From positions 1 through 32,130 of IMG/VR virus record IMGVR_UViG_3300032118_003129: 32,130 nucleotides of DNA. One strand, written 5' to 3'. The translations under genes and the position numbers were made by a program. Shown piece by piece: positions 13,680 to 21,213 of this stretch. Numbering within the stretch: position 1 is the stretch's first letter; each line of letters starts with the position of its first letter. This stretch comes from a virus. The notes beneath the pieces were generated by a model, which saw only the letters and a list, made by a program, of their open reading frames with translations, ran no database searches and was not told the DNA's origin.

Positions 13680-15113
13680 ATGCCCCTGAGAAGTCAAGTT
13701 GAAGCTTCAAACCTTCAGGCAATGCGTGCGTATCCGCCTGACGTTAGCCGACGCCAGATTCAAGAGGAAATCCCTGTTGGATGGCGCCAGGACGCGGGCC
13801 TCTGGGGATACGTTACCAAGTACATGATTCGGGGCAGCGGCGCCGGCTTCGTAACTCCCCCGTACACGGCTTATTGGGATAGGCTTTGGGGCGCAATGCC
13901 CATTGAGGACCTGCCCAAGTACAAGGACCTCTACACCTTCACGCCCTACATCAAGGCTGCTATTGACGTTACGGTGAATTTGGCAGTCAGCGGCGGCTTC
14001 GAACTTGAAGGCTCAACGCCGCAAGTGCGTGAGTGGCTCACTGATTGGCTTGATGAGCACAACTATCTTGAACAGCTTCGCATCACAACAGCCGATCAGC
14101 TAATCTTTGGAAACGCGTACGCTGAACTCTGCAAGGACGGGGATCAAGGCCCGATCATGTGGATTAAGCCGTTGGACCCTGTTCACATGCGAGTAAGGCG
14201 AGATCCTTACGGGCAAGTGCTAGGATACATACAGCTTTTGACGATGCCGCCAGTCGTGTTCCCGGTTGATGATATGATTCATTTCCGCTGGTGCCCTAAG
14301 AGCTGGTGGTACGAATTTAGCTATGGCACCTCGCTCCTCAGACCGTTGCTGAAGATCCAGGCTTTGATAGACCAGTTTGAAGACGATATGGCAGTAATCA
14401 GCCACCTCTACACGAAGCCCATGCTCGTCGTCAAAGGCGGCAGTCCTGAAAAACCCTTCACGGCTCATCAACTGAACGAGCTTATCGACAGCTTCTCATC
14501 AAGAACCGTGGCCAGCGACGTGTTTGTAAGGGGAGACTGCGCCGTCGAAGCAATACCCAGCATGACCGGGCAGATCAACATCAAATGGTGGCTTGACTAC
14601 ATGCATGAGATGCGCGAAGCCGTCCTCGGCGTGCCGAAGATTTTCATGGGCCACAGTGAAGGCACGAACCGGGCAACCGCTGATACTGTCATGCAAGAAT
14701 ATGTGACGAGGCTACGCATGATCCAGGAGAACAATTCTGATCAGCTGGAAACATGCCTCTTCAAACAGCTTGTCAAACTGGAATTCGGCAAAGATGTTGA
14801 AGTACCGCATTGTAAGTGGCGGCCTGTTTGGGAGCCGACAATACAGGAAATCGGACCTCTCATCGATACTCTTGAAAAGGATGAGATTATCGAGCGGAGT
14901 GAAGCAAGGCTGCGGCTAGGCTTCCCTGAGGAAAGTCCAAGCACAAATGGTAACGGAGAAAAAGCTACGCCAGTCATGCAGAAAGCTAGCGTTCAGTTAG
15001 CAGTATATAATGCGGCTGCTGCTGTAAGAGAAGAAACCCTTAGAAAAGCAGAGATTCAGGAAGCGCGCCGGCGTGTTCTCATAGCAATGGAAGATAAACT
15101 GCGGGGAGGCTAA
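13680..15113 (+). CDS. Portal protein
   Basis: 477 aa. The N-terminal half carries the SPP1/HK97-type portal pattern: DLPKYKDLYTFTPYIKAAID (entry helix), FGNAYAELCKDGDQGPIMWI (strand and turn), KPLDPVHMRVRRDPYGQVLG, and MIHFRWCPKSWWYEFSYGTS. The stretch IFMGHSEGTNRATADTVMQE is the typical portal clip region. The C-terminal part is long and helical (VREETLRKAEIQEARRRV). It forms the dodecameric ring at the vertex through which the terminase packages DNA. Start ATG 13680 is 3 nt after the upstream stop; its ribosome site is weak. Length is normal for the family. Confidence 0.92.
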   Translation: MPLRSQVEASNLQAMRAYPPDVSRRQIQEEIPVGWRQDAGLWGYVTKYMIRGSGAGFVTPPYTAYWDRLWGAMPIEDLPKYKDLYTFTPYIKAAIDVTVNLAVSGGFELEGSTPQVREWLTDWLDEHNYLEQLRITTADQLIFGNAYAELCKDGDQGPIMWIKPLDPVHMRVRRDPYGQVLGYIQLLTMPPVVFPVDDMIHFRWCPKSWWYEFSYGTSLLRPLLKIQALIDQFEDDMAVISHLYTKPMLVVKGGSPEKPFTAHQLNELIDSFSSRTVASDVFVRGDCAVEAIPSMTGQINIKWWLDYMHEMREAVLGVPKIFMGHSEGTNRATADTVMQEYVTRLRMIQENNSDQLETCLFKQLVKLEFGKDVEVPHCKWRPVWEPTIQEIGPLIDTLEKDEIIERSEARLRLGFPEESPSTNGNGEKATPVMQKASVQLAVYNAAAAVREETLRKAEIQEARRRVLIAMEDKLRGG

Positions 15114-15115
15114 GG

Positions 15116-15409
15116 ATGCGGCTGTTTTATGATGAAGCCCTAACTAAGCCGTTAGATAAGAAGGGCGTGGATCTCGGCGAAGTCTGGTTCATGGAGCCTA
15201 AGACACAGACAATTTGGCTTTTCAACGAGACTCCAGGGGTTCTCCGTGATATCAAGGTTTCGGGGCTGGATGGCTGCGTCAGTGTTGAGTGTCCTGAAGG
15301 CTTAACAAGTAGAGAGAAGGCTCCGATTCGGTTCACATGGAAGCCTCAAACGTTAGCGGGCCTACGTGCAACAGTTGAAGTAGTCGCTACTGAGGTTTAC
15401 ACGGGTTAA
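15116..15409 (+). CDS. Beta-rich small protein, possible head or virion component
   Basis: 97 aa, with GGGGAGG 6 nt before ATG 15116. The sequence alternates strands typical of an Ig-like sandwich (VWFMEPKTQTIWLFNETPGV, IKVSGLDGCVSVECPEGL, IRFTWKPQTLAGLRATVEVV). It has no signal peptide. An Ig-like domain often decorates viral capsids or tails. The location directly after portal suggests a structural role; no specific function is assignable. It precedes the hairpin and the atypical fibre block. Confidence 0.65.
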   Translation: MRLFYDEALTKPLDKKGVDLGEVWFMEPKTQTIWLFNETPGVLRDIKVSGLDGCVSVECPEGLTSREKAPIRFTWKPQTLAGLRATVEVVATEVYTG

Positions 15410-15417
15410 GCGCTCTT

Positions 15418-15439
15418 TCGACACAGTTTGAACTGTCGA
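15418..15439. repeat. Dyad upstream of the fibre block
   Basis: TCG-(ac)-ACAGTT-tg-AACTGT-CGA forms a 9-bp stem with a 2-nt bulge. It lies 9 nt after the stop of the preceding gene and 14 nt before the next start. It could end the packaging transcript or regulate the fibre gene. No T-tract follows, so terminator function is uncertain. Confidence 0.45.
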
Positions 15440-15452
15440 TATTCTCGTTAGT

Positions 15453-16025
15453 ATGACGGTAGAACTCGAGTTAATCGGCTACAAACGTCAAAAAAACGAG
15501 TTGAAAAAAGAAATGAGTATAAGAGAAAAAGTGAAACATGAAATCCAGTGGACAGTCGAAAAATTCGAAGCGAAAGACGCAAAGGAAATCGAAGAAAAAG
15601 GCATAAAGCCCTATGAAGTCGTTAAAGGCAAACCACATAACTGCATTCTGCATGAAGCATGGATTGCCGTGTTCTACATGATAGCAGGAGTTGGTTCAGC
15701 CAAAAACGCATGGAACAATGCCAACGCCTGTATTGGAATTGGAGATTCAGCTACCGCGCCAGTCGATACACAAACTGGACTTCAAGCAGCCACAAACAAA
15801 CTGTGGAAAGCAATGAATGCTACTTATCCAAGTCAAAGCGGCGACCACGACCTCGTGTTCCAATCGGACTTCGTTTCTGGAGAAGCTGAATACGGATGGA
15901 ACGAAGAAACCATAGTTAACGCATCCTCAGACACGGGAGACAACCTTTGCAGACAAAACACCGCGTTAGGCACGAAACCAGCAGGGCAAACTTGGAGAGT
16001 AACGGGCACTATCACTTGGACATAG
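15453..16025 (+). CDS. Virion structural protein with tail-type C-terminal domain
   Basis: 190 aa. Residues 1-70 are very charged (Lys/Glu) and probably helical or disordered. From about residue 80 the sequence ACIGIGDSATAPVDTQTGLQ, then ATNKLWKAMNATYPSQSG, AEYGWNEETIVNASSDTG and GTKPAGQTWRVTGTITWT matches a domain recurrent in phage and archaeal virus structural proteins. That domain has an initial GxGDS, a W-N-E strand and a final TWxxTxTIT strand. ATG 15453 has no Shine-Dalgarno site, unlike most genes here. A virion surface or tail role is likely. Confidence 0.75.
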   Translation: MTVELELIGYKRQKNELKKEMSIREKVKHEIQWTVEKFEAKDAKEIEEKGIKPYEVVKGKPHNCILHEAWIAVFYMIAGVGSAKNAWNNANACIGIGDSATAPVDTQTGLQAATNKLWKAMNATYPSQSGDHDLVFQSDFVSGEAEYGWNEETIVNASSDTGDNLCRQNTALGTKPAGQTWRVTGTITWT

Positions 16026-16050
16026 AAGCGTGAAGCGGATACAGAAAAAT

Positions 16051-16060
16051 TCCCTTTTTT
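16051..16060 (+). terminator. T-tract terminator candidate
   Basis: TCCCTTTTTT lies 26 nt after the preceding stop codon. The same C-run plus T6 motif recurs after stops at 24367 and 25359. A simple U-tract is enough for archaeal RNA polymerase termination, so the repetition supports the call. An upstream A5 could pair with it weakly. Confidence 0.5.
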
Positions 16061-16094
16061 GGAAGATTTACGATAACAACAGAGTAATGTGTTA

Positions 16095-16793
16095 ATGGCA
16101 ATCGACTTTGACAACGTAGCACATACCAAGTACGATGGCTCAGTATCAAGCATAAACTGGCCGCATACGGTTGGTTCAGGCACTAACCGCCTGCTCCTGA
16201 TAGCTATCGCGTTTGCCCCGACTACTGTTTCTGTTTCAAGCGTTACTGTCGGAAGCCAGAGTGCCACGTTTTTAAGGGCAGACTCAAACAGCACTTGGGC
16301 GCGTGGAGAAATATGGTACTTGCTCAATCCGACTTCTGGGAGCCAAACGATAACCGTCAATTTCAGCAATAACGTCAGTGGTTGCGCGTGTGGAAGTTGC
16401 AGTTATAGTGGGGTAGCTCAGACAGGAACCTTTGATACAAGCGCGGCGAAAACTGCATTTAGCGCGACACCGAATGTGGACATAACGTTGGCGGGAAGCA
16501 GCGAGTGCGTTTTCATTCATAGCTGCTGGATTGCAAATCGTACAGTATCGAGTCACGATAGTGGACAAACACATAGATACTACGAGTGGTCAGGGAACAC
16601 GTACAACGTTTCGTGTGATGGAGATGACAAATCAGAATCTTCGTCAGGCGCAAAAAATTATCAGATAACAATATCCTCTACTTGGTTCTGGGTTTGTCAA
16701 GCCGTCGCGTTCAACCCTTCTCCAGCCCACTTATTAACAGTCAACTCCACACCAGTTCAAGGAATCCCGTTTCTAATAGAAAACCTGAGTTAA
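16095..16793 (+). CDS. Beta-sandwich fibre/adhesion-type protein (233 aa)
   Basis: Residues 1-205 form one beta-sandwich domain paralogous to the N-terminus of the next gene. Landmarks are NRLLLIAIAFAPTTVSVSSV, the WYLLNPTSGSQTITVNFS strand pair and the final TWFWVCQAVAF. It is rich in Ser, Thr and Asn with several cysteines (SGCACGSCSYSG), and no signal peptide is evident. The last residues, LLTVNSTPVQGIPFLIE, look like the first strand of a further repeat-type beta domain that is cut off by the stop codon. There is no ribosome site before ATG 16095; GTG 16089 is an alternative. Confidence 0.7.
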   Translation: MAIDFDNVAHTKYDGSVSSINWPHTVGSGTNRLLLIAIAFAPTTVSVSSVTVGSQSATFLRADSNSTWARGEIWYLLNPTSGSQTITVNFSNNVSGCACGSCSYSGVAQTGTFDTSAAKTAFSATPNVDITLAGSSECVFIHSCWIANRTVSSHDSGQTHRYYEWSGNTYNVSCDGDDKSESSSGAKNYQITISSTWFWVCQAVAFNPSPAHLLTVNSTPVQGIPFLIENLS

Positions 16794-16797
16794 ACAA

Positions 16798-19224
16798 ATG
16801 GCGCATACATTCGACACGAAATTGCGGTTTACTGGCGCAACCAACCCGCTCACAAGCAATTACACCTGTGGCGCGGGCGCAACCGTTCTAGTAGTGTCGA
16901 TTGTCACTGCTGGCTCAACGAACCGCGCTGGCGGCAATCCAACATTCAACGGCGTGGCAATGTCGCAAGCCGACAAACTCAGGAAATATTCAAGCTCGCC
17001 AGAAACAAGTTGCGAACTGTTCTACCTCTTAAACCCGCCCACAGGATCGGCTTACCAAATAAGCATTCCGAACACTGGCACAGCAACATTATATGCCGTT
17101 GCTTCAACCTACAAGGCTCAAAGCGGTTACACAAGTGCTCTCGACCAGCAAAACGGTGCCACAGGACTAAGTGCAAACCCATCCGTCAGCGTGACCACCA
17201 CAGTAAACGGCGATGTCATAGTTGGAGTGTTAGGAGACGGATATACTTCAGTTCCCACAGCCAGAAGCGGAACGATTCTGTATGAAATAGACGATGGACA
17301 ATATACGGATAATGCTCAATACTATTTGCAAGCTAGTTTAGGCACATGGGCGACAAGTTGGACGGTCACATCAGACGACTGGTGCGTTTGCATTGCAGCG
17401 TTCAAAGAAGTATTACTAATAACTCCAAAAAGTTTCAGCGATTCAGGTGGAGGTTCAGATGCTTTCATTAATCCTTATCGTGCTATGCCCTTCGCCGATG
17501 TTGGACACGGCTCTGAACTTTTCCAAATTGTCTTTAAGGCTTTAGGATTCTCAGATGTCGGGCATGGAGCAGACAAATTCACAGTTGCCCATCAACACAC
17601 AACAAATTGGAGCGACACACTCGACGACGGCACTTATCGCGTCACTATGCCTACATCTGTCACTATAAATGACATACCTTATACTTTTGGAAAATGGGAA
17701 AACGAATCAACCAACCCAATCAGAGACGTGGCATTAACCGCGGATACCACAATAACTGCTACTTATGAACAAGCAGTAACTCCAAAAAGTTTCAGCGATT
17801 CAGGTGGAGGTTCAGATGCTTTCATTAATCCTTATCGTGCTATGCCCTTCGGCGATGTTGGACACGGTACAGAAGCATTTAACACGCCTTTCAGAAGTAT
17901 GGGTTTCGCCGATGTTGGACACGGCTCTGAACTTTTCCAAATTGTCTTTAAGGCTTTAGGGTTCGCGGATATTGGACACGGAAGCGACGCATTCTCGCTT
18001 TTCCTTCAAAAAGCCTTTGCTGACGCTGGATATGGAACAGACGCCTTCACTAAAATCGTCACTTTTTTGAACAAAACCTTCGGGGACTCGGGAAATGGCG
18101 CTGACGGTTTTATTAATCCGTTTAGAGCGATGGGTTTTTCAGATGTTGGACACGGAAATGACATTTTTAACTTATTGCGATTCTTAGTTTTCTCTGATGT
18201 CGCACACGGAACCGACAACTTCGCAATGCTTTGGCGAGCTTTAGGGTTCTCGGATGTCGGACATGGAACGGACATATTCACGCTTTTGCGTGCGTTAGCG
18301 TTTGTTGATATGGGACATGGCACAGATGCATTTTCGATTCCACTTAAAGGTATGGCGTTCTCGGACGTTGGGCACGGCTCTGACGCTTTTGCAACTCCCT
18401 TCAGAGCTATGTTGTTTACAGAATCGGGACATGGCGTTGACGCCTTTGTAATACCGTTCAAAGCGTTAGGCTTCACGGATGTCGCTGGCGGAACAGACGC
18501 TTTCATAAAGGAAATCTTAGGAGCGATTTCAAAAGCCTTTGCGGAAACGGCAGCAGGCTCAGACTCCTATGCTATTCCCTTTAAAGCAATGCGGTTCGCT
18601 GATGTTGGAACGGGAACCGACGCATTTGCCACGCCATTCAGAGCCATGATATTTACGGATACAGGTCACGGCGTCGATGTTTTCATTATTCCCTTTAAGG
18701 CTTTAGGATTCGCCGACGTCGGAGCAGGATTAGATTCCTACACGAAAGAAATTCTTGGAGCAATCCTGAAAGTGTTTTCTGATGCGGGATTAGGAACAGA
18801 CGGTTTCATAAAAGAGATTTTGGGAGCAATCCTGAAGGCTGAAGGTGCAGATGAGGGCTTGCCCGTCCTTCGTGTTCAAAAGGCCTTCTGGTCCGGCCTT
18901 AAAGTGACTGGCGCAGTCAAGCAGAAGACAAGTTCCAGCGTGAGTTTGAAGGGACAGCTGCTTCACAGAGAAAGCTTGTCTGCTAGGCTTCAGGGAACGG
19001 TTCTGCAAAAGAGCATGCTGAAGGCTGAGATACACGCAGCATGCTTGAGAGCTGCAGGAAATAAGCTAGGTTTGAGTGGATGCTCTTTACGCAATGTCCG
19101 TGAGTCGACAGTCCTGTCAGGCGCAGTATTGAATCATGTTGCTTTTAAGGGAAGGCTGCGCGGCCGTAACTCAGCATTGATCGCACTGAGCCTCTGGACT
19201 TTACTTGATGATGACGTTGATTAA
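16798..19224 (+). CDS. Repeat-rich tail-fibre-like protein (808 aa)
   Basis: Domains in order: a beta-sandwich (about 1-205) paralogous to the previous gene, with ELFYLLNPPTGSAYQISIP; then about 21 repeats of 18-22 residues (212-681) with core F-S-D-V-G-H-G-T-D-A-F. An extra beta domain (about 264-325, LDDGTYRVTMPTSVTINDIP to TITATYE) is inserted after the third repeat. The C-terminal region (682-808) has AVKQKTSSSVSLKGQLLHRE and a terminal ALSLWTLLDDDVD. Such fibrous repeats are typical of virion fibres and adhesins. ATG 16798 is 4 nt after the upstream stop and lacks a Shine-Dalgarno site. Long identical DNA runs inside show recent duplication. Receptor binding is inferred from architecture. 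Confidence 0.75.
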   Translation: MAHTFDTKLRFTGATNPLTSNYTCGAGATVLVVSIVTAGSTNRAGGNPTFNGVAMSQADKLRKYSSSPETSCELFYLLNPPTGSAYQISIPNTGTATLYAVASTYKAQSGYTSALDQQNGATGLSANPSVSVTTTVNGDVIVGVLGDGYTSVPTARSGTILYEIDDGQYTDNAQYYLQASLGTWATSWTVTSDDWCVCIAAFKEVLLITPKSFSDSGGGSDAFINPYRAMPFADVGHGSELFQIVFKALGFSDVGHGADKFTVAHQHTTNWSDTLDDGTYRVTMPTSVTINDIPYTFGKWENESTNPIRDVALTADTTITATYEQAVTPKSFSDSGGGSDAFINPYRAMPFGDVGHGTEAFNTPFRSMGFADVGHGSELFQIVFKALGFADIGHGSDAFSLFLQKAFADAGYGTDAFTKIVTFLNKTFGDSGNGADGFINPFRAMGFSDVGHGNDIFNLLRFLVFSDVAHGTDNFAMLWRALGFSDVGHGTDIFTLLRALAFVDMGHGTDAFSIPLKGMAFSDVGHGSDAFATPFRAMLFTESGHGVDAFVIPFKALGFTDVAGGTDAFIKEILGAISKAFAETAAGSDSYAIPFKAMRFADVGTGTDAFATPFRAMIFTDTGHGVDVFIIPFKALGFADVGAGLDSYTKEILGAILKVFSDAGLGTDGFIKEILGAILKAEGADEGLPVLRVQKAFWSGLKVTGAVKQKTSSSVSLKGQLLHRESLSARLQGTVLQKSMLKAEIHAACLRAAGNKLGLSGCSLRNVRESTVLSGAVLNHVAFKGRLRGRNSALIALSLWTLLDDDVD
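17431..18840 (+). repeat. Array of about 21 imperfect 57-nt repeats within the fibre gene
   Basis: The unit encodes F-[SA]-D-V-G-H-G-[ST]-D-A-F-x2-P-[FL]-[RK]-A-[ML]-G, most often 19 residues (57 nt). Two copies (17420-17494 and 17777-17851) are identical over 75 nt at an offset of 357 nt. Another pair (17491-17546 and 17905-17960) is identical over 56 nt at an offset of 414 nt. The difference of 57 nt is one unit, so the array grows or shrinks by whole units. Confidence 0.85.
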
Positions 19225-19227
19225 ATC

Positions 19228-19267
19228 TTTCAAGCTAACTACCGCTGTAAGATAGTTCTGCTTGAAA
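19228..19267. repeat. Large hairpin after the fibre gene
   Basis: TTTCAAGC (19228-19235) pairs with GCTTGAAA (19260-19267), and inside it AACTA (19237-19241) pairs with TAGTT (19253-19257). The loop is 11 nt. It starts 4 nt after the fibre gene's stop. It could stabilise or terminate the fibre transcript. It is not followed by a T-tract. Confidence 0.5.
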
Positions 19268-19294
19268 CGTATTGGGAGCCAGAAAGTAGCGCCC

Positions 19295-19300
19295 TATAAA
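19295..19300 (+). promoter_or_regulatory. TATA box for the membrane-anchored surface protein
   Basis: CCTATAAACG contains TATAAA at the expected distance for a start near 19322-19326. That gives about 35 nt of leader before ATG 19360. The box lies between the large hairpin and the gene, as expected for a separate transcription unit. Start not observed. Confidence 0.45.
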
Positions 19301-19359
19301 CGTGAATATTTTCTTGATTGAAGGGCGCCAAAAGTTTTCCTCGTTTTCGAAGTGATGAA

Positions 19360-19830
19360 ATGACAACAACATTAGAAAAAATCTTAGCTGCCGCTCTGGT
19401 AGCCGTCGTTATCCTTGCAGTCGTAGCTTTGGCAATGAACGTGCACGTGACAAGTCATGGCAGCATAACAGCAATCGGCTTAGACATTTGGAAGGACGCG
19501 AAGCTCACGCAGCCGCTTACAGACATTGACTGGGGCACTCTTGATCCTGGAGAAATGGCCGGAGTAGTCTTCTATGCGCGCAACTATGGCAACGTGAACG
19601 TTAGCCTCTCGATGCAAGCTGGAAACTGGACCTTCAACGGAGTACCTGAACAGAATTTCACTGCAGTAACGAATGCAAGTCAATACTTTGCGCTCGCCTG
19701 GAATTGCACTGGATACGTCTTGCAGTCAACGCAAGTAGTGACAGCGAACATGACGCTTGCAGTTTCGCCCTCTATCAGCAAAATAACGAGCTTCACGAAC
19801 GACATCATAATCAAAGGCACAGAACAGTAG
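19360..19830 (+). CDS. N-terminally membrane-anchored, sequon-rich surface protein
   Basis: 156 aa from ATG 19360 (the upstream extension to 19318 is basic and lacks a start signal). An N-terminal hydrophobic segment KILAAALVAVVILAVVALAM (7-26) should anchor the protein or act as a signal. The outer part is an Ig-like beta domain (WGTLDPGEMAGVVFYARNYG). It holds six N-x-S/T sequons (Asn80, 89, 99, 105, 115, 130), which archaea use for N-glycosylation. Such proteins are common on archaeal cell surfaces. Here it may be displayed on infected cells or on virions. Function beyond that is unknown. Confidence 0.75.
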   Translation: MTTTLEKILAAALVAVVILAVVALAMNVHVTSHGSITAIGLDIWKDAKLTQPLTDIDWGTLDPGEMAGVVFYARNYGNVNVSLSMQAGNWTFNGVPEQNFTAVTNASQYFALAWNCTGYVLQSTQVVTANMTLAVSPSISKITSFTNDIIIKGTEQ

Positions 19831-19855
19831 CTCGCCAGATTAAGGATACTTCTAG

Positions 19856-20170
19856 ATGAGCGAAGAGCTAGCAAATACTCTGAAAGACATCAGCGTCCAA
19901 CTTGCCAAGCTGATAAAAATCATAGAATCTCAAACGAAGAGCCCTGTTGGTTATGAATGGCAGGACCTGTTGAAACTGCCGAAGCATCTGCAAAGGACTG
20001 CTGTCGTCTTGGGCAAGATTGGTCGCGTCTGCGCTACTGATGTTGCTAAAACTACGGGAAGAGCACGAGCGATTGAGAGCAGCTACCTGAATGGTCTTGT
20101 GCTGTTGGGCTTGGCGAAGAAGGAGAAGCGTTCGAGCAGAATTGTTTACTTTTTACCGGTGACTGAATGA
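19856..20170 (+). CDS. Winged-helix regulator with N-terminal helix
   Basis: 104 aa. After a coiled N-terminal helix (ANTLKDISVQLAKLIKIIES), the segment LPKHLQRTAVVLGKIGRVCA, then DVAKTTGRARAIESSYLNGL and VLLGLAKKEKRSSRIVYFLP forms a winged helix. Its recognition helix is RAIESSYLNGL and its wing is KRSSRIVYF, like MarR/ArsR-type archaeal regulators. AAGGAT lies about 9 nt upstream of the start. It sits next to the surface protein and the dyad array at 21135-21263, so it may control either. This is inference. Confidence 0.75.
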   Translation: MSEELANTLKDISVQLAKLIKIIESQTKSPVGYEWQDLLKLPKHLQRTAVVLGKIGRVCATDVAKTTGRARAIESSYLNGLVLLGLAKKEKRSSRIVYFLPVTE

Positions 20171-20355
20171 TGCCAAACGCAAGCGAAGTTGTCCATCACT
20201 GCGAATGCGGGTACATATTCTCAGCGTTCAATGCGCGCAGGGGCAGCCGAGAGCTCTGGAAGCTTGTTCCAAAGAAATGCTACAAGTGCCCGAAACGTTG
20301 GCCGCTTGGCACGCCGGAAGAGTTCAGACGGAAGTATTTCTTAGATGAAGCGTAA
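20167..20355 (+). CDS. Small zinc-finger protein (62 aa)
   Basis: Starts in an ATGA overlap with the winged-helix gene. HHCECGYIFSAFN at the start and KKCYKCPKRWPLG in the middle give C-x-C and C-x2-C pairs about 26 residues apart, a zinc-ribbon spacing, in a basic protein. The C-terminus (PEEFRRKYFLDEA) is helical. It overlaps the next gene by 11 nt. Probably nucleic-acid binding; no family assigned. Confidence 0.7.
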   Translation: MMPNASEVVHHCECGYIFSAFNARRGSRELWKLVPKKCYKCPKRWPLGTPEEFRRKYFLDEA

Positions 20356-20722
20356 GCCGTCAAAATTCTGGCCCAGGATGGCTTACAGAAGCCTGAAACG
20401 TAGGCTATCTAAGTACACGCGTGCTGTCACTAACTGGGATGGGTGGCCGAAATGCATGGGCTGCACTCATCTCTGCGGGTATGCGAATGAGATACATAGA
20501 CTACATACTAGTGGTATCTGGTGCCGACTTAGACGCTTGCACTATGGAAAACTGGACCCAAAAAAATACCATAAAAACAGGTACATGAACGGCCTCATAT
20601 TCCCACCGAGCTATTTCACTTACGCGATCATTATCGACACGAGCCCAGGCCGCAGGTTCAAGAAAGTGAAAGATATCTTGTTGAAACGTTTATTGACGAT
20701 TTGTGAAGGGTTGGCAAATTGA
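20345..20722 (+). CDS. Basic cysteine-containing protein (125 aa)
   Basis: A strongly basic start (MKRKPSKFWPRMAYRSLKRR) is followed by KCMGCTHLCGYANEIHRLHT and GIWCRLRRLHYGK. Together these hold four cysteines and two histidines that could bind one or two metals. The rest (MNGLIFPPSYFTYAIIIDTS) is mixed. High arginine and lysine content suggests DNA or RNA binding. I do not recognise the family. It overlaps the previous gene by 11 nt. Confidence 0.65.
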   Translation: MKRKPSKFWPRMAYRSLKRRLSKYTRAVTNWDGWPKCMGCTHLCGYANEIHRLHTSGIWCRLRRLHYGKLDPKKYHKNRYMNGLIFPPSYFTYAIIIDTSPGRRFKKVKDILLKRLLTICEGLAN

Positions 20723-20723
20723 C

Positions 20724-21125
20724 ATGAGCGACTTTGACAAGGAACGGAAAGAGCATCCAACATTCACTGATGTTCAGATTCGGCAGATCGTTCAAGATCA
20801 TAGGAAGCTTAAGGCTATGGGGCTAGATGAGAAAGAGAACACTTGGCGGTACCGGGTTCAGGACCCGGGCAAATACGAGAAATTCAGGGTCAAGCAGATC
20901 ACTGTTGGCATACAGATTACCTACGCGAAGGTAAAGGGCTCTGACCGCTGGGAGATCCAAAGCTACATCTTCGACAAGAAAGCATTCAAGACGCCAGAGG
21001 CAGTTAAGCAGTGGCTAGACAAGCACCTGAAAAGCCAGATCAGCCTCCTAACAAACTTCGCAGCGTGGAACGAGTACCGGCGCCGCTGCGTTAACGCTTA
21101 CGTTGAAATCAGCACGGTCAGATAG
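20724..21125 (+). CDS. Hypothetical protein with phage-associated beta-alpha domain (133 aa)
   Basis: ATG 20724 follows the upstream stop by 1 nt; GTG 20703 would overlap the previous gene. The core DPGKYEKFRVKQITVGIQIT, then WEIQSYIFDKKAFKTPEAVK and QWLDKHLKSQISLL (strand-strand-helix with a WL-x-x-H motif) is a pattern seen in hypothetical proteins next to prohead proteases. The N-terminal part (TFTDVQIRQIVQDHRKLKAM) is helical. It is the last gene before the dyad-rich region and the capsid operon. Function unknown. Confidence 0.7.
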   Translation: MSDFDKERKEHPTFTDVQIRQIVQDHRKLKAMGLDEKENTWRYRVQDPGKYEKFRVKQITVGIQITYAKVKGSDRWEIQSYIFDKKAFKTPEAVKQWLDKHLKSQISLLTNFAAWNEYRRRCVNAYVEISTVR

Positions 21126-21134
21126 AAGTTTCTT

Positions 21135-21151
21135 CTAGAACAAAGTTCTAG
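21135..21151. repeat. Hairpin after the accessory block
   Basis: CTAGAAC-aaa-GTTCTAG forms a 7-bp stem with a 3-nt loop, 9 nt after the preceding stop codon. It begins the 170-nt dyad-rich region that ends at the capsid operon. It may end the upstream transcript or act as part of an operator set. Confidence 0.5.
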
Positions 21152-21166
21152 CCGAAAGAATTTCAA

Positions 21167-21188
21167 CATTATTTAGCGCTAAATAATG
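21167..21188. repeat. Perfect 22-bp palindrome
   Basis: CATTATTTAGC followed immediately by its reverse complement GCTAAATAATG, without any spacer. The AT-rich arms resemble a TATA box on both strands (CTAAATAA), so the site could double as a promoter. An ATG inside it (21186) opens a frame that is unlikely to be coding before 21297. Confidence 0.6.
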
Positions 21189-21213
21189 GCGCGTTTTTCC
21201 TTTCGATGTAGAT

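Noticed and set aside
15833-16369. Opposite-strand frame of 178 codons crossing two fibre genes
   Set aside because: It runs over a clearly structured + strand gene pair and an intergenic terminator, and lacks a ribosome site; the + strand products have recognisable domains.
18006-18506. Long open frame on the opposite strand inside the fibre repeats (166 codons)
   Set aside because: It is the shadow of the 57-nt repeats; its own repeated composition follows from the + strand array, and no ribosome site or promoter accompanies it.
16798-19224. Diversity-generating retroelement (DGR) target in the fibre gene
   Set aside because: No reverse transcriptase, template repeat or adenine-biased variable repeat is visible; identical copies instead point to simple unit duplication.
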